DNA from: Domibacillus aminovorans
GTDB lineage: Bacteria; Bacillota; Bacilli; Bacillales; Domibacillaceae
Length of the DNA stretch: 64,000 nucleotides
Assembly (NCBI RefSeq): GCF_001643235.1
Contig: NZ_LQWY01000031.1
Location: 1 to 64,000 of the forward strand
Reading direction: 5' to 3'
Made by a program: the position numbers and the translations under genes. Positions 52,683 to 63,389 of this stretch are shown piece after piece. Positions within the stretch are counted from its first letter, which is position 1. Every line of letters begins with the position of its first letter. The notes beneath the pieces were generated by a model, which searched no databases, was not told the origin of the DNA, and worked only from the letters and a program-made list of their open reading frames with translations.

Positions 52683-53573
52683 TTGAATCCATTCTGGTCC
52701 TATAGAATCCACACTGAGCTCTAGCACATCACAATCATTGAACTTCTCGCGAAATTGACCCGCAATTCCTTGTCCTTTTCCATGTGGAGCAACCGTTAAT
52801 ACAGTTGATCCTGCTCCGCTGATGACCGTTGCATAAGCTCCATGGCTTCTTGCAAGTTCGCGCGCGGGAACAAATTCTTTAATGAGTGATGTCCGGAACG
52901 GTTCGTGGAACACATCACGCTCCATCATGCGGCCGGCTGTTTCGTAGTCGTGTTGCATAAATGCAGCGACGAGCATATTTGAAACAGCACTGCCAAGCAC
53001 CGCGTCTTTACGGGAAAATGACGCTGGCAATACATTGCGTGCGTCTTCTGTTTTCAACTCATATGGCGGGACAAGTGCTATTAAGTCAATGTCCGGTGCC
53101 GGAAGCTTTACCATTTCTGCCGTTTCCCCGAGTGATACACCGCATACCATCCCCCCAAAAAGAGATGCACCGATGTTATCAGGATGTCCTTCAAACTGGT
53201 CGCCAATATTGAGCTTTTCCGCATCAGTCAGCTGTAAACCCGCAAATTTATCGGCAATTTCAATGCCTGCTGCAATCGCTGCTGCACTGCTGCCGAGACC
53301 GCGGGCAAGCGGAATATCACTTTCTAAAATCGCTTCAATGGGTGGCATAACGAGGCCGCGAAGTTCGGCTGTTTTTTTTGCAACAACCGCAATTAAATGC
53401 TGCTCGTCTTCTGGAAGTCCGTTTAAAAGAGCCGAGCGGTGCGAAAATGCCCACCGGTCAGCTTTTTTTACTTCTACGGTTAAATAAAGACTAAATGCTA
53501 GGCCGATTGAATCAAATCCGGGCCCTAAATTGGCCGTACTTGCCGGCACTTTTAAAAGGCCGGATGACTTCAT
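52671..53573 (-). CDS. thrB: Homoserine kinase
   Basis: This 300-residue GHMP kinase phosphorylates homoserine. The ATP motif is [18 protein letters not shown], the N-terminal [18 protein letters not shown] motif is present, and motif 3 is [13 protein letters not shown]. The ATG overlaps the thrC stop by four bases. It is the last gene of the threonine operon. Confidence 0.96.
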   Translation of the reverse strand: MKSSGLLKVPASTANLGPGFDSIGLAFSLYLTVEVKKADRWAFSHRSALLNGLPEDEQHLIAVVAKKTAELRGLVMPPIEAILESDIPLARGLGSSAAAIAAGIEIADKFAGLQLTDAEKLNIGDQFEGHPDNIGASLFGGMVCGVSLGETAEMVKLPAPDIDLIALVPPYELKTEDARNVLPASFSRKDAVLGSAVSNMLVAAFMQHDYETAGRMMERDVFHEPFRTSLIKEFVPARELARSHGAYATVISGAGSTVLTVAPHGKGQGIAGQFREKFNDCDVLELSVDSIGPEWIQSGE

Positions 53574-54634
53574 GCCTGCACAGCTCCTTTAATGAAATTA
53601 AATACCGCTTCTTCATCGTTTGGAAGAACAGTTGGTTTTTTCTCAATTTGCGCAATTGCTGTTTGTGGATCTTTCAATCCATTCCCTGTCAAGACAGCGA
53701 CGATATTAGCCCCTTGCTCGATTTCACCTGATTTGACATGTTTAATAATACCCGCAATCGACGCGTTTGAAGCCGGTTCTGCGAAAATACCTTCTTCTCG
53801 CGTCATCATTTCATACGCTTCTAAAATTTCAGCGTCTGTTACAAAATCAATTTTCCCATTCGACTCGTCTCGTGCTGCCTCAGCAAATGCCCAGCTAGCT
53901 GGGTTTCCGATACGGATGGCAGTTGCGACTGTTTCCGGCTGCTCAATTGGTGCACCTTGTACGATCGCTGCTGCACCTTCTGCTTCGAAACCATGCATGC
54001 GCGGAAGACCTGTACCGAATTTTTCATTATATTCTTTAAAACCTTTCCAGTAAGCTGTGATGTTCCCAGCATTACCGACTGGAATTGCAAGTACATCTGG
54101 TGCTTGGCCAAGCTGATCGCACACTTCAAATGCTGCTGTTTTCTGACCTTCGATACGGTATGGGTTTACCGAGTTGACGAGCGTAATCGGTGATTTTCCG
54201 CTAATGTTGCGAACCATTGCTAATGCTTCATCAAAGTTCCCCTCGATTGCGACGATTTCTGCACCATACATCATCGCCTGAGCCAGTTTGCCCATTGCGA
54301 TTTTACCGTCAGGAATAACAACAATTGTTTTCATGCCAGCACGTGAAGCGTATGCCGCAGCTGCAGCTGATGTGTTTCCTGTTGATGCGCAAATAACCGT
54401 GTTGCTGCCTTCTTCTTTCGCTTTCGCAACAGCCATTACCATCCCGCGGTCTTTAAATGAACCGGTCGGATTCGCGCCTTCTACTTTAACATGAATGTTT
54501 ACACCCAATTTTTTCGAAATATTCACGAGTGGAATAAGCGGTGTATTTCCTTCCATTAATGAAAGCATCGGTGTGTTTTCGTTCACCGGTAAAAATTCTT
54601 TATATTGATGTAGTAAACCTTCCCATTTAGCCAT
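53570..54634 (-). CDS. thrC: Threonine synthase
   Basis: This 354-residue PLP enzyme converts O-phosphohomoserine to threonine. The PLP lysine is in [14 protein letters not shown], and the phosphate-binding loop is [12 protein letters not shown]. It is the short bacillar form. Its ATG shares a base with the hom stop (TAATG). Confidence 0.96.
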   Translation of the reverse strand: MAKWEGLLHQYKEFLPVNENTPMLSLMEGNTPLIPLVNISKKLGVNIHVKVEGANPTGSFKDRGMVMAVAKAKEEGSNTVICASTGNTSAAAAAYASRAGMKTIVVIPDGKIAMGKLAQAMMYGAEIVAIEGNFDEALAMVRNISGKSPITLVNSVNPYRIEGQKTAAFEVCDQLGQAPDVLAIPVGNAGNITAYWKGFKEYNEKFGTGLPRMHGFEAEGAAAIVQGAPIEQPETVATAIRIGNPASWAFAEAARDESNGKIDFVTDAEILEAYEMMTREEGIFAEPASNASIAGIIKHVKSGEIEQGANIVAVLTGNGLKDPQTAIAQIEKKPTVLPNDEEAVFNFIKGAVQA

Positions 54635-55935
54635 TATTTCGCTCCTTCTCCTTCAACGCGGTAGAAACTTTCAACTGAATGCACAACCGCTAGATCTTTA
54701 ATTTGTTCAAGCATTTGACTGTAGTTTTCCATCGATGCTTTATGTGTCACGATGACAATTTCCGCCGTTCCTTCTTTATCAAGCGGCAACTGGAGAATTT
54801 TTTCAAAGCTAATTGAATTAGATGAAAATAGTTTCGTTAGTTCTGAAAACGCACCGACTTCATCACGCACATGAAGACGGATAAAGTATTTGGCGAATTT
54901 TTCTTCCGCGCTTTTCAGCTTTTTTTCAAATTGAGGCGCTGAAATGCTTTTGCCGTTCACGCCAAGGCGCATATTTGTTACAACGGCAATAAGATCGCTC
55001 ACAATCGATGTTGCTGTTGGCATACTACCGGCACCAGGTCCATAAAACATCGTCTCACCGACCGCTTCCCCGTATACATACACCGCATTGTATTCATTAT
55101 TCACTGATGCCATTGGGTGATTATTTGCAAGGAATGTCGGCTGTACACTTGTTTCTACACGTTCATCGGACTGATCCGCATAGCCGATCAATTTCATCGT
55201 GTAGCCAAGTGTCTGACCGTGTTTCAAATCGCTGTCTGAAACCGTTGAAATGCCGCTCACATCTACGTCTTCAAGCTCGATATTCATGGAGAACGCAAGA
55301 CGAGCTAGAATCGCCATTTTACGAGCTGCATCCAGACCTTCCACATCAGCAGTCGGATCGGCTTCCGCAAAACCAAGATCTTGCGCTTCTTTCAATGCCA
55401 CTTCATATGACATGCCTTCTTTATGCATTTTTGTCAAAATAAAGTTTGTTGTTCCGTTTACGATCCCCATCAATTTTTGGATTTTATCAGAGGCTAGGCC
55501 ATCTGCTAATCCACGGATAATTGGAATACCACCGGCTACACTCGCTTCATAATAAAAATCGCAGTCGTTTTCAGATGCTGCTTTTAATAGCTCAGAGCCA
55601 TATAGCGCAACTAAGTCTTTGTTCGCAGTGACGACATGTTTCTTTTGATTCAAGGCATCTAGCAAATATTGCTTCGTTTCATTAATACCGCCCATTACTT
55701 CGACGATCACATCGATATCCGGATCGTTAATGACGTCGTATGGGTCAAGTGTTAATGACTCTTTCAACAGATTTACATCACGCTTTTTGTCCACGTTTTT
55801 CACAAGTACTTTTGTTACTTCTACCGGGCAGCCGACGCGATGAACGAGCTGTTCCTGATGGTTTTGAATGATCTTCACGACGCCCGTTCCAACCGTTCCA
55901 AGACCGAGTAGTCCCACTTTTACGTTATCTTTCAT
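54634..55935 (-). CDS. hom: Homoserine dehydrogenase
   Basis: This 433-residue NAD(P)-dependent enzyme reduces aspartate semialdehyde. Visible parts are [12 protein letters not shown], the catalytic-domain segment [35 protein letters not shown], and a C-terminal ACT domain ([20 protein letters not shown]) for threonine feedback. It is the first gene of hom-thrC-thrB. Confidence 0.96.
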   Translation of the reverse strand: MKDNVKVGLLGLGTVGTGVVKIIQNHQEQLVHRVGCPVEVTKVLVKNVDKKRDVNLLKESLTLDPYDVINDPDIDVIVEVMGGINETKQYLLDALNQKKHVVTANKDLVALYGSELLKAASENDCDFYYEASVAGGIPIIRGLADGLASDKIQKLMGIVNGTTNFILTKMHKEGMSYEVALKEAQDLGFAEADPTADVEGLDAARKMAILARLAFSMNIELEDVDVSGISTVSDSDLKHGQTLGYTMKLIGYADQSDERVETSVQPTFLANNHPMASVNNEYNAVYVYGEAVGETMFYGPGAGSMPTATSIVSDLIAVVTNMRLGVNGKSISAPQFEKKLKSAEEKFAKYFIRLHVRDEVGAFSELTKLFSSNSISFEKILQLPLDKEGTAEIVIVTHKASMENYSQMLEQIKDLAVVHSVESFYRVEGEGAK

Positions 55936-55950
55936 CTAAACGTCACCTCA

Positions 55951-55989
55951 ACTATGTATTTGTATGATGTACATTTGTTTTTACATAGT
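55951..55989. repeat. Inverted repeat in the hom leader
   Basis: ACTATGTA (55951-55958) and TACATAGT (55982-55989), with a central ATGTACAT palindrome between them. It lies just after the predicted transcription start, so it may be an operator or leader hairpin for threonine control. Confidence 0.45.
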
Positions 55990-55993
55990 AGAC

Positions 55994-56022
55994 ATTATAT
56001 CGGTATTTTTTGCTTTTTACAA
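55994..56022 (-). promoter_or_regulatory. SigA promoter of hom-thrC-thrB
   Basis: TTGTAA, 17 bases, TATAAT on the minus strand, about 65 bases upstream of the hom start. Confidence 0.7.
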
Positions 56023-56087
56023 CCTAATGTTTTCGCAAAATAGAATTTTTCTGTCTTTTCTTATCTTAAAGAAATATTTGTCTGCTT

Positions 56088-57578
56088 TCAAGCAATTGTT
56101 ATATTTTTTGACGGTACCACGTTCACATCTTTCGCTACATAGAACGGTTTTTGACCGCAATTTTTGAAAACGACGTCTTTAATGGATACATCCTCTGCTT
56201 TTTGTGCACCACCGAATACTTTTAACGCAGGGGCCGCTGTTTGAAAATCTTCCATGATAACGTTCTGCACATGAACATGCTTTGATTTGTATTGAATCCC
56301 CGCTATAGGCAAGCCTTTGTAATTATAATCAGCGTTTCCGATCGCCCGCATCCCGTTAATGACGACGTGTTTGTACGCAGAAATGGTCAGCGCACGCGGC
56401 TTTGAACTTGTATATAAATCTGTGTAGATTGGATGAACAGATACGATGCGCGTCGCGGTAATAAAGCAAGCTGTTTTGGAATCGGGGTCCGTTTTACTAT
56501 GGTGGCCGATATGACGGAAATTGTATGAACGGTTATCATTGACAGACAGGTGGCCAGTAATATGAACGTTCGCAGCCGCCGAACTCGTTGCATGGGCTTT
56601 CACTTCCACACCTCCAAAGCAACGTGCTGATGCATTGTTGATCAGCCACACATACCGCGAACCATCATCTGCTTCGAATCCATTTGAATTAGAAAAGCCT
56701 TTTTGATGGCTTCGTCCAGATGGATCGCACATGAAACAGTTCGAAATGAGGATGTAGTCGCTATGGTGCGTCGTCACGCCATCATCGCCAAATCCCGACC
56801 CTGTGCAGCCATCAATCCAAACATATCGACTGCCGCCTCGTGCCCGGTGGCCGTCTCCTGAATAATCATACAAAGTGGACGACACATCATAACAGTGCAG
56901 ACCCGGATTTTTCGCATCACAGTTTTTGATCCAGCCATATTCGACATTGGCGAATGTTAAACAGCTTGAACGGTTATTGCCGCTCGATGATTTTTCATCA
57001 AGTTGAAGTCGCTCTATGTTCCAATCAAATGTGATTCCTTCAATCAAAATATGGTGGTTACCTTTCACATGGTTTTCATTTGTCATCATAAAGCTTCGTT
57101 TCGGTGCAGTGTCACGCAGTTTCAATACCGTTTTCCCCGCCCCCGCTCCTTTTACAATTGTATAAGATGGCACGTGAAGTTCATCAATAATAAATATGCC
57201 TTCCGGAATATAAACGGTCCGTTCACCGCCCGATAAAGCTGTCTCAATATCGCTGTCTGCTTCCACATATACTTCTTTTTTCGCTTTTTCCTGTAACATG
57301 TCCCATTCTTTATCAAGTGTTTCTTTCCAATCCGGATACACACCATTTTTACCCACAATCGTATGATGCATCTTCATCGGCTCTTTTGTTTTTGACCATA
57401 CTGACTTGATTTTCGTCAAAATAGATTCTTTCTGTTGAGAAGGTTCCCACTTAGCAACCGATTCAAAAAATAACCGATCTGTTTCGGTAACCATTTTTGC
57501 TAAAGACTCATTTTCTTCAAAATATGCGTTAATCAATGTAGCATTATCATTTGGGTTATGATGAGTAGTTAATGGCAT
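56088..57578 (-). CDS. Right-handed beta-helix protein (pectate-lyase superfamily-like)
   Basis: This 496-residue protein has an N-terminal helical stretch and a central parallel beta-helix. The helix starts with the pectate-lyase-3-like VYIPEGIFIIDELHVPSYTIVKGAGAGKTVLKL and continues as repeated short strands (ILIEGITFDWN, VWIDGCTGSGFGDDGVTTHHSDYILISNC, GFEADDGSRYVWLIN). There is no signal peptide or membrane segment. Such folds occur in polysaccharide lyases, phage tail spikes and spore or surface proteins. No phage gene is next to it. The GDDGVTTH and FEADDGS loops may be catalytic. A good AAAGGAG site precedes the ATG. Confidence 0.65.
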   Translation of the reverse strand: MPLTTHHNPNDNATLINAYFEENESLAKMVTETDRLFFESVAKWEPSQQKESILTKIKSVWSKTKEPMKMHHTIVGKNGVYPDWKETLDKEWDMLQEKAKKEVYVEADSDIETALSGGERTVYIPEGIFIIDELHVPSYTIVKGAGAGKTVLKLRDTAPKRSFMMTNENHVKGNHHILIEGITFDWNIERLQLDEKSSSGNNRSSCLTFANVEYGWIKNCDAKNPGLHCYDVSSTLYDYSGDGHRARGGSRYVWIDGCTGSGFGDDGVTTHHSDYILISNCFMCDPSGRSHQKGFSNSNGFEADDGSRYVWLINNASARCFGGVEVKAHATSSAAANVHITGHLSVNDNRSYNFRHIGHHSKTDPDSKTACFITATRIVSVHPIYTDLYTSSKPRALTISAYKHVVINGMRAIGNADYNYKGLPIAGIQYKSKHVHVQNVIMEDFQTAAPALKVFGGAQKAEDVSIKDVVFKNCGQKPFYVAKDVNVVPSKNITIA

Positions 57579-57594
57579 ATTTTTCTCCTTTTAA

Positions 57595-57618
57595 TTTGAA
57601 TTTTTCACATAATGTATT
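57595..57618. repeat. 24-bp dispersed motif, copy after the TANGO2-like gene
   Basis: It differs from 12521-12544 by one base. It overlaps the stop of the minus-strand gene and precedes the beta-helix gene. Confidence 0.5.
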
Positions 57619-58391
57619 TAGTTTTTTGTAAATGAAATACATTGTTCCTGTTCAAATACGCCTGCTTCAAATGTTCGTTCGACCCAATCGATTGAATTAT
57701 CCTGCTTAATCAAAACAACCGTTGAACTGCGAGTGCCATAGTCGTTGTTTTCACTTTTAATAAACGCTGGTGACAGCATTCTTTCCCATTCAAGCGATAC
57801 ACCTGTCTGAGGAAGCTGTTCATCTAGCGCGCGTGTTTCGTCTGCAAGAAGAGCAAATAAACCGCTGTAATCAGCCTGTTCATAGTTATCTGCCCATTCT
57901 GCTAGTTTCTTCTTTGCTTTGATTGTTTTCGGCCATGGTGTATTCATAAACGCATTGCTGACGCTATGAATACCAGGCGGCAGCTCATAAGGCGGTTTAT
58001 CAGATTTGCTGCTGAATGAATACATTGCTTCTTTCGTTCCAGCGATAACATTAAAACCGGGATAGCGTTCTTTTTCCCTATCCAGTTCCTCTAAAAACGT
58101 ACGCGCATGCATTTCTCCTTCTAAAAAAGATCGAACGATATGACCACGGGATTCTTTCTCCACGGAAAACTCAGATGGATCACGGTAGTTCGTTAATGCA
58201 CAAATGCGCCCTGATTTCGACACGCCAAGCCACGTCCCTCCTTTTGATAAATCCCTTCCCGCTAAAATGTGAGGTGCATCTTCCCACCAGTGTGACGGCG
58301 CAGTCGGCCGGTTATAAAATTCATCTCTGTTTGCGGCAAGTACAAGCGGTACACCAGGTACAATTTGAAAAGCTATATTCACTAAACACAT
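57618..58391 (-). CDS. NRDE/TANGO2 family protein
   Basis: This 257-residue protein has the family-defining NRDE motif in LVLAANRDEFYNRPT and the Cys after the initiator Met (MCLVNIAF), which supports the ATG at 58391 over a GTG three codons upstream. GGTWLGVSKSGRICALTNYRD and a C-terminal YGTRSSTVVLI are also typical. The conserved Cys suggests an N-terminal nucleophile hydrolase-like fold. Eukaryotic TANGO2 is linked to heme and CoA metabolism; bacterial function is unknown. It is a single gene. Confidence 0.88.
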   Translation of the reverse strand: MCLVNIAFQIVPGVPLVLAANRDEFYNRPTAPSHWWEDAPHILAGRDLSKGGTWLGVSKSGRICALTNYRDPSEFSVEKESRGHIVRSFLEGEMHARTFLEELDREKERYPGFNVIAGTKEAMYSFSSKSDKPPYELPPGIHSVSNAFMNTPWPKTIKAKKKLAEWADNYEQADYSGLFALLADETRALDEQLPQTGVSLEWERMLSPAFIKSENNDYGTRSSTVVLIKQDNSIDWVERTFEAGVFEQEQCISFTKN

Positions 58392-58431
58392 GACAATCAC
58401 ACTTTCTTTTTTTCTTTATTATGAGACATAA

Positions 58432-58465
58432 GAAAAAGGACTGTCCACCATGGACGTCCTTTTTC
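58432..58465 (-). terminator. Intrinsic terminator of the DUF779 gene
   Basis: AAAAAGGACTGTCCA-type arms around CCATGG form a long imperfect stem ending in TTTTTC on the minus strand. Confidence 0.75.
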
Positions 58466-58468
58466 TGT

Positions 58469-58828
58469 TTATTGACCCAATTCTTGCCGCTCCTCATCGG
58501 TAAAGATGCGTGAACGTGTTAAAAATCGTTTCCCATGAGGCCCTTCAAGTGAAAACATGCCACCGCGCCCATCGACGACGTCAATAATAAGCTGTGTATG
58601 TTTCCAATATTCATATTGCGCCTCGCTAATGTAAAATGGACTACCACCAATTTCACCGAGTAGCTTGTCCGAGTCTCCAATCAAAAACTCGCCGTCCGGA
58701 TAGCACATAGGCGCGCTTCCGTCACAACAACCGCCTGATTGGTGAAACATGAGCGGGCCGTGCTTTTCCTTAAGCATATGAATCAATCGGGTGGCAGCAG
58801 GAGTCGCCGTTACACGCTCTGTCATCAT
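58469..58828 (-). CDS. DUF779 protein linked to aldehyde dehydrogenase
   Basis: This 119-residue DUF779 protein has the conserved MFHQSGGCCDGSAPMCYPDGEF (metal-ligand-like Cys/Asp cluster) and YEYWKHTQLIIDVVDGRGGMFSLEGP. Genes of this family nearly always lie next to an acetaldehyde/aldehyde dehydrogenase, as here (15 bases downstream of it). It is probably a small partner or redox/metal accessory of that enzyme; function unproven. The ATG has GAGGTG upstream. Confidence 0.88.
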   Translation of the reverse strand: MMTERVTATPAATRLIHMLKEKHGPLMFHQSGGCCDGSAPMCYPDGEFLIGDSDKLLGEIGGSPFYISEAQYEYWKHTQLIIDVVDGRGGMFSLEGPHGKRFLTRSRIFTDEERQELGQ

Positions 58829-58843
58829 TTTTCACCTCATTTT

Positions 58844-60361
58844 TTAAAAGAAACCTTGTGCGTCTTCTGAGTAGCTAACGAGCAAGTTTTTCGTCTGTTG
58901 GTAATGGTTGAGCATCATTAAATGATTTTCACGGCCAATACCTGACATTTTGTAGCCGCCAAATGCAGCATGTGCCGGATATTGATGGTAACAGTTCGTC
59001 CAGACACGTCCTGCTTGAATCCCCCGTCCAAAACGATACATGCGATTAGCATGGCGTGACCAGACGCCGGCACCGAGTCCATACAACGTATCATTCGCAA
59101 TTTCAAGCGCTTCTGCTTCATCTTTAAACGTCGTGACGGATAAAACGGGGCCGAAAATTTCTTCCTGGAAAATACGCATTTTATTATGGCCTTTAAAAAC
59201 AGTCGGTTTAATATAGTAACCGCCTTCAAGTCCCTCAATTATATTTTTCTCGCCGCCTGTCAAACATTCTGCACCTTCTTGCTTCCCAATATCAAGATAG
59301 GAAAGAATTTTTTCCATTTGTTCATTTGATGCTTGCGCGCCCATCATCGTATCCGTATCGAGCGGGTGGCCTGTTTTAATTTGTTTCACTCGTTCAATCG
59401 CTCGTTCCATAAATTTATCGTAAATATTTTCATGAATAAGAGCACGCGATGGACATGTACATACTTCACCCTGATTTAGGGCGAACATAACAAACCCTTC
59501 CACCGCTTTATTTAGGAATGCATCGTCTTCTTCCATAATGTCATCGAAGAAAATGTTCGGCGATTTCCCGCCTAGTTCGAGTGTCACCGGAATTAAGTTT
59601 TGTGATGCATACTGCATAATAAGACGGCCTGTTGTCGTCTCACCTGTAAAGGCAATTTTTGCAATGCGTTTATTTGATGCAAGCGGCTTTCCTGCTTCGA
59701 GTCCAAATCCGTTTACGACGTTAATAACGCCCGGTGGCAGCAAGTCTCCGATCAGTTCCATTAAGACTAGGATCGAAGCGGGTGTCTGCTCAGCCGGTTT
59801 CAAAACGACACAGTTTCCAGCGGCAAGTGCCGGTGCTAGTTTCCATACGCCCATTAATATCGGGAAGTTCCATGGAATGATCTGGCCGACAACACCGAGC
59901 GGCTCGTGAAAATGGTACGCCACTGTATCGTCATCAATTTGACTAAGTGATCCTTCCTGCGCACGGATCGCACCCGCAAAATAACGGAAATGATCAATGG
60001 CAAGCGGCAAATCAGCATTTAATGTTTCACGAACCGCTTTCCCGTTATCCCACGTTTCCGCAACAGCAAGCGTTTCTAAATTTTCTTCCATACGATCTGC
60101 TATTTTATTTAATATATTCGCACGGTGTGCTGGCGATGTTTTCCCCCACGCGTCTTTCGCTGCATGGGCGGCATCAAGTGCTAGTTCGATGTCTTCTGCC
60201 TGTGAACGAGCAACTTCACAAAACACTTCACCTGTCACCGGTGTAACGTTTTCAAAATATTGGCCGCCGACAGGTTCCGTCCACTGACCGTTAATATAGT
60301 TTCCATATTTCTTTTTAAATGTAACTTTTGATCCTTCTTGACCTGGATTTGCGTAAATCAT
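58844..60361 (-). CDS. Aldehyde dehydrogenase (AcoD/ExaC type)
   Basis: This 505-residue NAD-dependent aldehyde dehydrogenase has the NAD-binding [12 protein letters not shown], the Glu in [13 protein letters not shown] and the catalytic Cys in [11 protein letters not shown]. The extended C terminus and the [25 protein letters not shown] segment are typical of the acetaldehyde dehydrogenase group. The DUF779 gene downstream supports that assignment. An AAAGGGG site precedes the ATG. A cre-like site lies about 55 bases upstream, so carbon-catabolite repression is likely. Confidence 0.92.
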   Translation of the reverse strand: MIYANPGQEGSKVTFKKKYGNYINGQWTEPVGGQYFENVTPVTGEVFCEVARSQAEDIELALDAAHAAKDAWGKTSPAHRANILNKIADRMEENLETLAVAETWDNGKAVRETLNADLPLAIDHFRYFAGAIRAQEGSLSQIDDDTVAYHFHEPLGVVGQIIPWNFPILMGVWKLAPALAAGNCVVLKPAEQTPASILVLMELIGDLLPPGVINVVNGFGLEAGKPLASNKRIAKIAFTGETTTGRLIMQYASQNLIPVTLELGGKSPNIFFDDIMEEDDAFLNKAVEGFVMFALNQGEVCTCPSRALIHENIYDKFMERAIERVKQIKTGHPLDTDTMMGAQASNEQMEKILSYLDIGKQEGAECLTGGEKNIIEGLEGGYYIKPTVFKGHNKMRIFQEEIFGPVLSVTTFKDEAEALEIANDTLYGLGAGVWSRHANRMYRFGRGIQAGRVWTNCYHQYPAHAAFGGYKMSGIGRENHLMMLNHYQQTKNLLVSYSEDAQGFF

Positions 60362-60412
60362 ATCTCCATTCCCCTTTCGTTAATCAAATTGTTCATACAC
60401 GATGGAACGATT

Positions 60413-60427
60413 ATATAAAGCGCTTAC
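60413..60427. promoter_or_regulatory. Possible CcpA (cre) site of the aldehyde dehydrogenase operon
   Basis: On the minus strand TGTAAGCGCTTTATA; the first 12 positions agree with the cre consensus. It lies in the promoter region. Confidence 0.5.
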
Positions 60428-60518
60428 ATTATCAAATTATCGTGTTTTATCTTGCATGTCAAATGATTCATCTTTTTATCATATTAAGACGACTCGAGCA
60501 TTTTTTTGTTTTATTTGA

Positions 60519-60548
60519 TAAAAAAAATCCAGGAACAATTCCTGGATT
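60519..60548 (-). terminator. Intrinsic terminator of dapF
   Basis: AATCCAGGA pairs with TCCTGGATT and is followed by eight T residues on the minus strand. Confidence 0.88.
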
Positions 60549-61533
60549 AAAAAACGTTTGTATGTAAATAGGACTCTACTTCTTCACGCAACTGATCATA
60601 TGCGGCTTGCTCTTTATAAGCTTTCTGGTCTTTCAACTGAAAATGACGTGGGCTATCAAGTTCTAAGTGAGCAACCGCTTCAAATAAATACGTACCGTTT
60701 CCAATAAGGTCTATTGAATAGCGGCCCGCTTCGTGTTGGTGTACAACACAACGTACTTTCCCACCATTATTGTATACGTCAACCGGCGTTTCGTAATGGT
60801 TTAGACCAAGCTGGCATGTCGTTAATGTGGAAGCCGACATGGCTGTTCCGCACGCATTGGTAAAGCCAACGCCGCGTTCAAATGTACGGACATAAATGGC
60901 ACTGTCTTTGATCGGATAAACGAAGCTGACGTTCACACCATCCGGGCAAATATCATTCGGACCGTTCAACATTTCAGCAATGCGTTTTTGTTCACCTGAT
61001 GCGATGAATGCACGATCTCCAACCGCGATTAAATGCGGGTTAGGTACGGCAAGCGCCGAGAAACGAATCGAATCAGACAATTCCTCTACTTTCTCATCAA
61101 AAAGCCGGTCTTTGCCGATCGTCATTGGTAAAGATTCCAATTCGAATAATACCGGTGAAATTTCTACTCGGTACGCCGGCACACCTTCATAAATGTCACC
61201 ATCACGTTTTACATACAAATTGGCTTTATTCGTCTCGACAACAATCTCATTACGTCCTAATTTATCGCACACATATCGTCCATGCAATCGAAGACCATTT
61301 CCACACATAGACGCTTCTGAACCGTCCGAATTGAAAATACGCATTTTGGCATCTGCCTGACTGCTTTCCATGATAAATAAAATACCATCTGCACCAATTC
61401 CTGTTTCACGGTCGCAAAGCGCCAATGCCAAATCACGCCGGTTTGCTTCTGTAAATGTATATCCATGTGTCCACTCATCAATGAGTAAAAAATCGTTCCC
61501 TGACCCGTGGCCTTTAATCAACTGCAATTCCAT
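60547..61533 (-). CDS. dapF: Diaminopimelate epimerase
   Basis: This 328-residue epimerase interconverts LL- and meso-diaminopimelate for lysine and peptidoglycan. Both catalytic cysteines are present, in SEASMCGNGLRLHGRYV and FTNACGTAMSAS, with ERGVGFT before the second. The protein begins MELQLIKGHGSGNDFLLID. The ATG at 61533 is 8 bases after AAAGAGG; a TTG seven codons upstream is less likely. It is longer than many DapF proteins because of a C-terminal tail (KDQKAYKEQAAYDQLREEVESYL). Confidence 0.92.
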   Translation of the reverse strand: MELQLIKGHGSGNDFLLIDEWTHGYTFTEANRRDLALALCDRETGIGADGILFIMESSQADAKMRIFNSDGSEASMCGNGLRLHGRYVCDKLGRNEIVVETNKANLYVKRDGDIYEGVPAYRVEISPVLFELESLPMTIGKDRLFDEKVEELSDSIRFSALAVPNPHLIAVGDRAFIASGEQKRIAEMLNGPNDICPDGVNVSFVYPIKDSAIYVRTFERGVGFTNACGTAMSASTLTTCQLGLNHYETPVDVYNNGGKVRCVVHQHEAGRYSIDLIGNGTYLFEAVAHLELDSPRHFQLKDQKAYKEQAAYDQLREEVESYLHTNVF

Positions 61534-61630
61534 GTCCATCGCCTCTTTCAACACATCTTTTTTCTATAGTATAACAAAGATTGCAACAGTCAAAAAGAAT
61601 GATTCGCTCCTGTCTTTCCTAACTTCGTTC

Positions 61631-61660
61631 AAAAAAGCTGCCGGACTAGCCGGACAGCTT
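61631..61660 (-). terminator. Intrinsic terminator of the rib operon
   Basis: AAGCTGCCGG pairs with CCGGACAGCTT, with six T residues on the minus strand. Confidence 0.85.
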
Positions 61661-61695
61661 AATGGACAATCTTATTCAAATGGATCGGATTTAGA

Positions 61696-62166
61696 TTACG
61701 CGTCAAACGAACGAAGCAAGTTCGCCATTTCAATGGCTGAAATAGCAGCTTCCCAGCCTTTATTTCCTGCTTTTGTACCCGCACGTTCAATCGACTGTTC
61801 AATCGTATCTGTCGTTAATAAGCCAAAAATAACCGGTACACCCGTTTGAAGCCCTGCCTGTGAAATGCCTTTTGCTGCTTCATTGCACACATAATCAAAG
61901 TGAGCTGTCGCCCCTCGAATCACCGCACCAAGTGTAATGACAGCGTCGTAGTTACCGCTTTCCGCCATTTTTTTTGCAACGATTGGCAGTTCAAATGCAC
62001 CTGGCACCCAAGCAATATCAATATTATTCGCATCGACCCCGTGACGAATGAATCCATCTTCTGCGCCGCTCACAAGTTTCCCTGTAATAAATTCGTTAAA
62101 ACGCCCTGCAACGATTCCTACTTTTAAATCTGTTCCAATTAAATGACCTTCGAATGTTTTACCCAT
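61696..62166 (-). CDS. ribH: 6,7-Dimethyl-8-ribityllumazine synthase
   Basis: This 156-residue protein makes the riboflavin precursor. Visible are [58 protein letters not shown] (catalytic His) and [23 protein letters not shown]. It forms 60-subunit capsids around riboflavin synthase in Bacillus. It is the last gene of the operon, two bases after ribBA. Confidence 0.97.
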   Translation of the reverse strand: MGKTFEGHLIGTDLKVGIVAGRFNEFITGKLVSGAEDGFIRHGVDANNIDIAWVPGAFELPIVAKKMAESGNYDAVITLGAVIRGATAHFDYVCNEAAKGISQAGLQTGVPVIFGLLTTDTIEQSIERAGTKAGNKGWEAAISAIEMANLLRSFDA

Positions 62167-62168
62167 GA

Positions 62169-63377
62169 TTATATCCCCTCTTCTGTTAAATTTAATATAT
62201 GGCCGAGCTTTGAAACTTTCGTCTGCAAATAATTTCGGTTGTCCGCGTTCGGTATCATCTCAATCGGCACGCGTTCGGTCACTTCGATTCCGTACCCTTT
62301 TAAACCAGTTATTTTACGAGGATTGTTCGTCAGCAATTTCATTTTCGAAATGCCAAGATCCTGTAAAATTTGAGCACCGATGCCGTAATCGCGCAAATCA
62401 TCTTTAAAACCAAGCTTTACGTTCGCTTCCACGGTATCATAGCCTTGCTCCTGAAGTTCATATGCTTTCAGCTTATTGATGAGTCCGATGCCACGACCTT
62501 CCTGGCGCATGTAGAGAAGAACACCACGGCCTTCTTCCTCAATTTGATGGAGTGCCGCATGAAGCTGCGGCCCGCAATCACACCTGTGTGAACCGAAAAT
62601 GTCGCCTGTTAAGCATTCCGAGTGAACGCGCACAAGCACCGGTTCTTCACCTGAAATGTCACCTTTCACGAGCGCGACATGATCCTGGCCCGTTAATTCT
62701 TCCTCATAGCCGACGGCGCGAAATTTACCGAAAGCGGTTGGCAGTTGAATGTCTGCTTCACGGCGGATCAATGATTCATGGCCGCGTCGGTAAGCGACAA
62801 GCTGTTCAATCGTCACAATTTTCAAGCCGTGCTTCTCAGCCATTACTTCAAGCTCCGGCAGACGTGCCATCGTACCGTCTTCATTCATAATTTCACAAAT
62901 AACACCAGCCGGCTTCGCTCCAGCCAGTTTCGCAAAATCAACTGCTGCTTCCGTATGACCGGTCCGGCGCAGTACACCACCTGCTTTTGCGATCAATGGA
63001 AAAACATGCCCTGGCCGCTTAAAATCAGCCGGTACAGACTGTTCATCAACAAGCGCCCGAGTAGTATCGGCGCGTTCAAAAGCACTAATTCCAGTCGTTG
63101 TGGAAATATGATCGATGCTGACTGTAAAAGCGGTTCCGTGGCTGTCTGTATTATGGTCAATCATCGCGTGCAAATTGAGACGGTTCGCAATATTCTCTTC
63201 AATCGGGACGCAAATAAGGCCTCGTCCTTCTTTTGCCATAAAATTAATCATTGCTCCGTCCGCAAGTTCAGCAAGTCCGAGTAAATCACCTTCGTTTTCA
63301 CGGTCTTCATCATCAACGACGATAATCATTTTCCCATTCTTTAAATCCTCTACCGCTGATTCAATGTCTGCAAACAT
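62169..63377 (-). CDS. ribBA: Bifunctional 3,4-DHBP synthase / GTP cyclohydrolase II
   Basis: This 402-residue fusion has RibB at residues 1-200 ([25 protein letters not shown]) and RibA at 201-402 with zinc ligands in [15 protein letters not shown], then [19 protein letters not shown]. It supplies both early branches of riboflavin synthesis. AAGGAGGG precedes the ATG. Gene order ribE-ribBA-ribH is the Bacillus one. Confidence 0.97.
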   Translation of the reverse strand: MFADIESAVEDLKNGKMIIVVDDEDRENEGDLLGLAELADGAMINFMAKEGRGLICVPIEENIANRLNLHAMIDHNTDSHGTAFTVSIDHISTTTGISAFERADTTRALVDEQSVPADFKRPGHVFPLIAKAGGVLRRTGHTEAAVDFAKLAGAKPAGVICEIMNEDGTMARLPELEVMAEKHGLKIVTIEQLVAYRRGHESLIRREADIQLPTAFGKFRAVGYEEELTGQDHVALVKGDISGEEPVLVRVHSECLTGDIFGSHRCDCGPQLHAALHQIEEEGRGVLLYMRQEGRGIGLINKLKAYELQEQGYDTVEANVKLGFKDDLRDYGIGAQILQDLGISKMKLLTNNPRKITGLKGYGIEVTERVPIEMIPNADNRNYLQTKVSKLGHILNLTEEGI

Positions 63378-63389
63378 CCCGTTCCCTCC

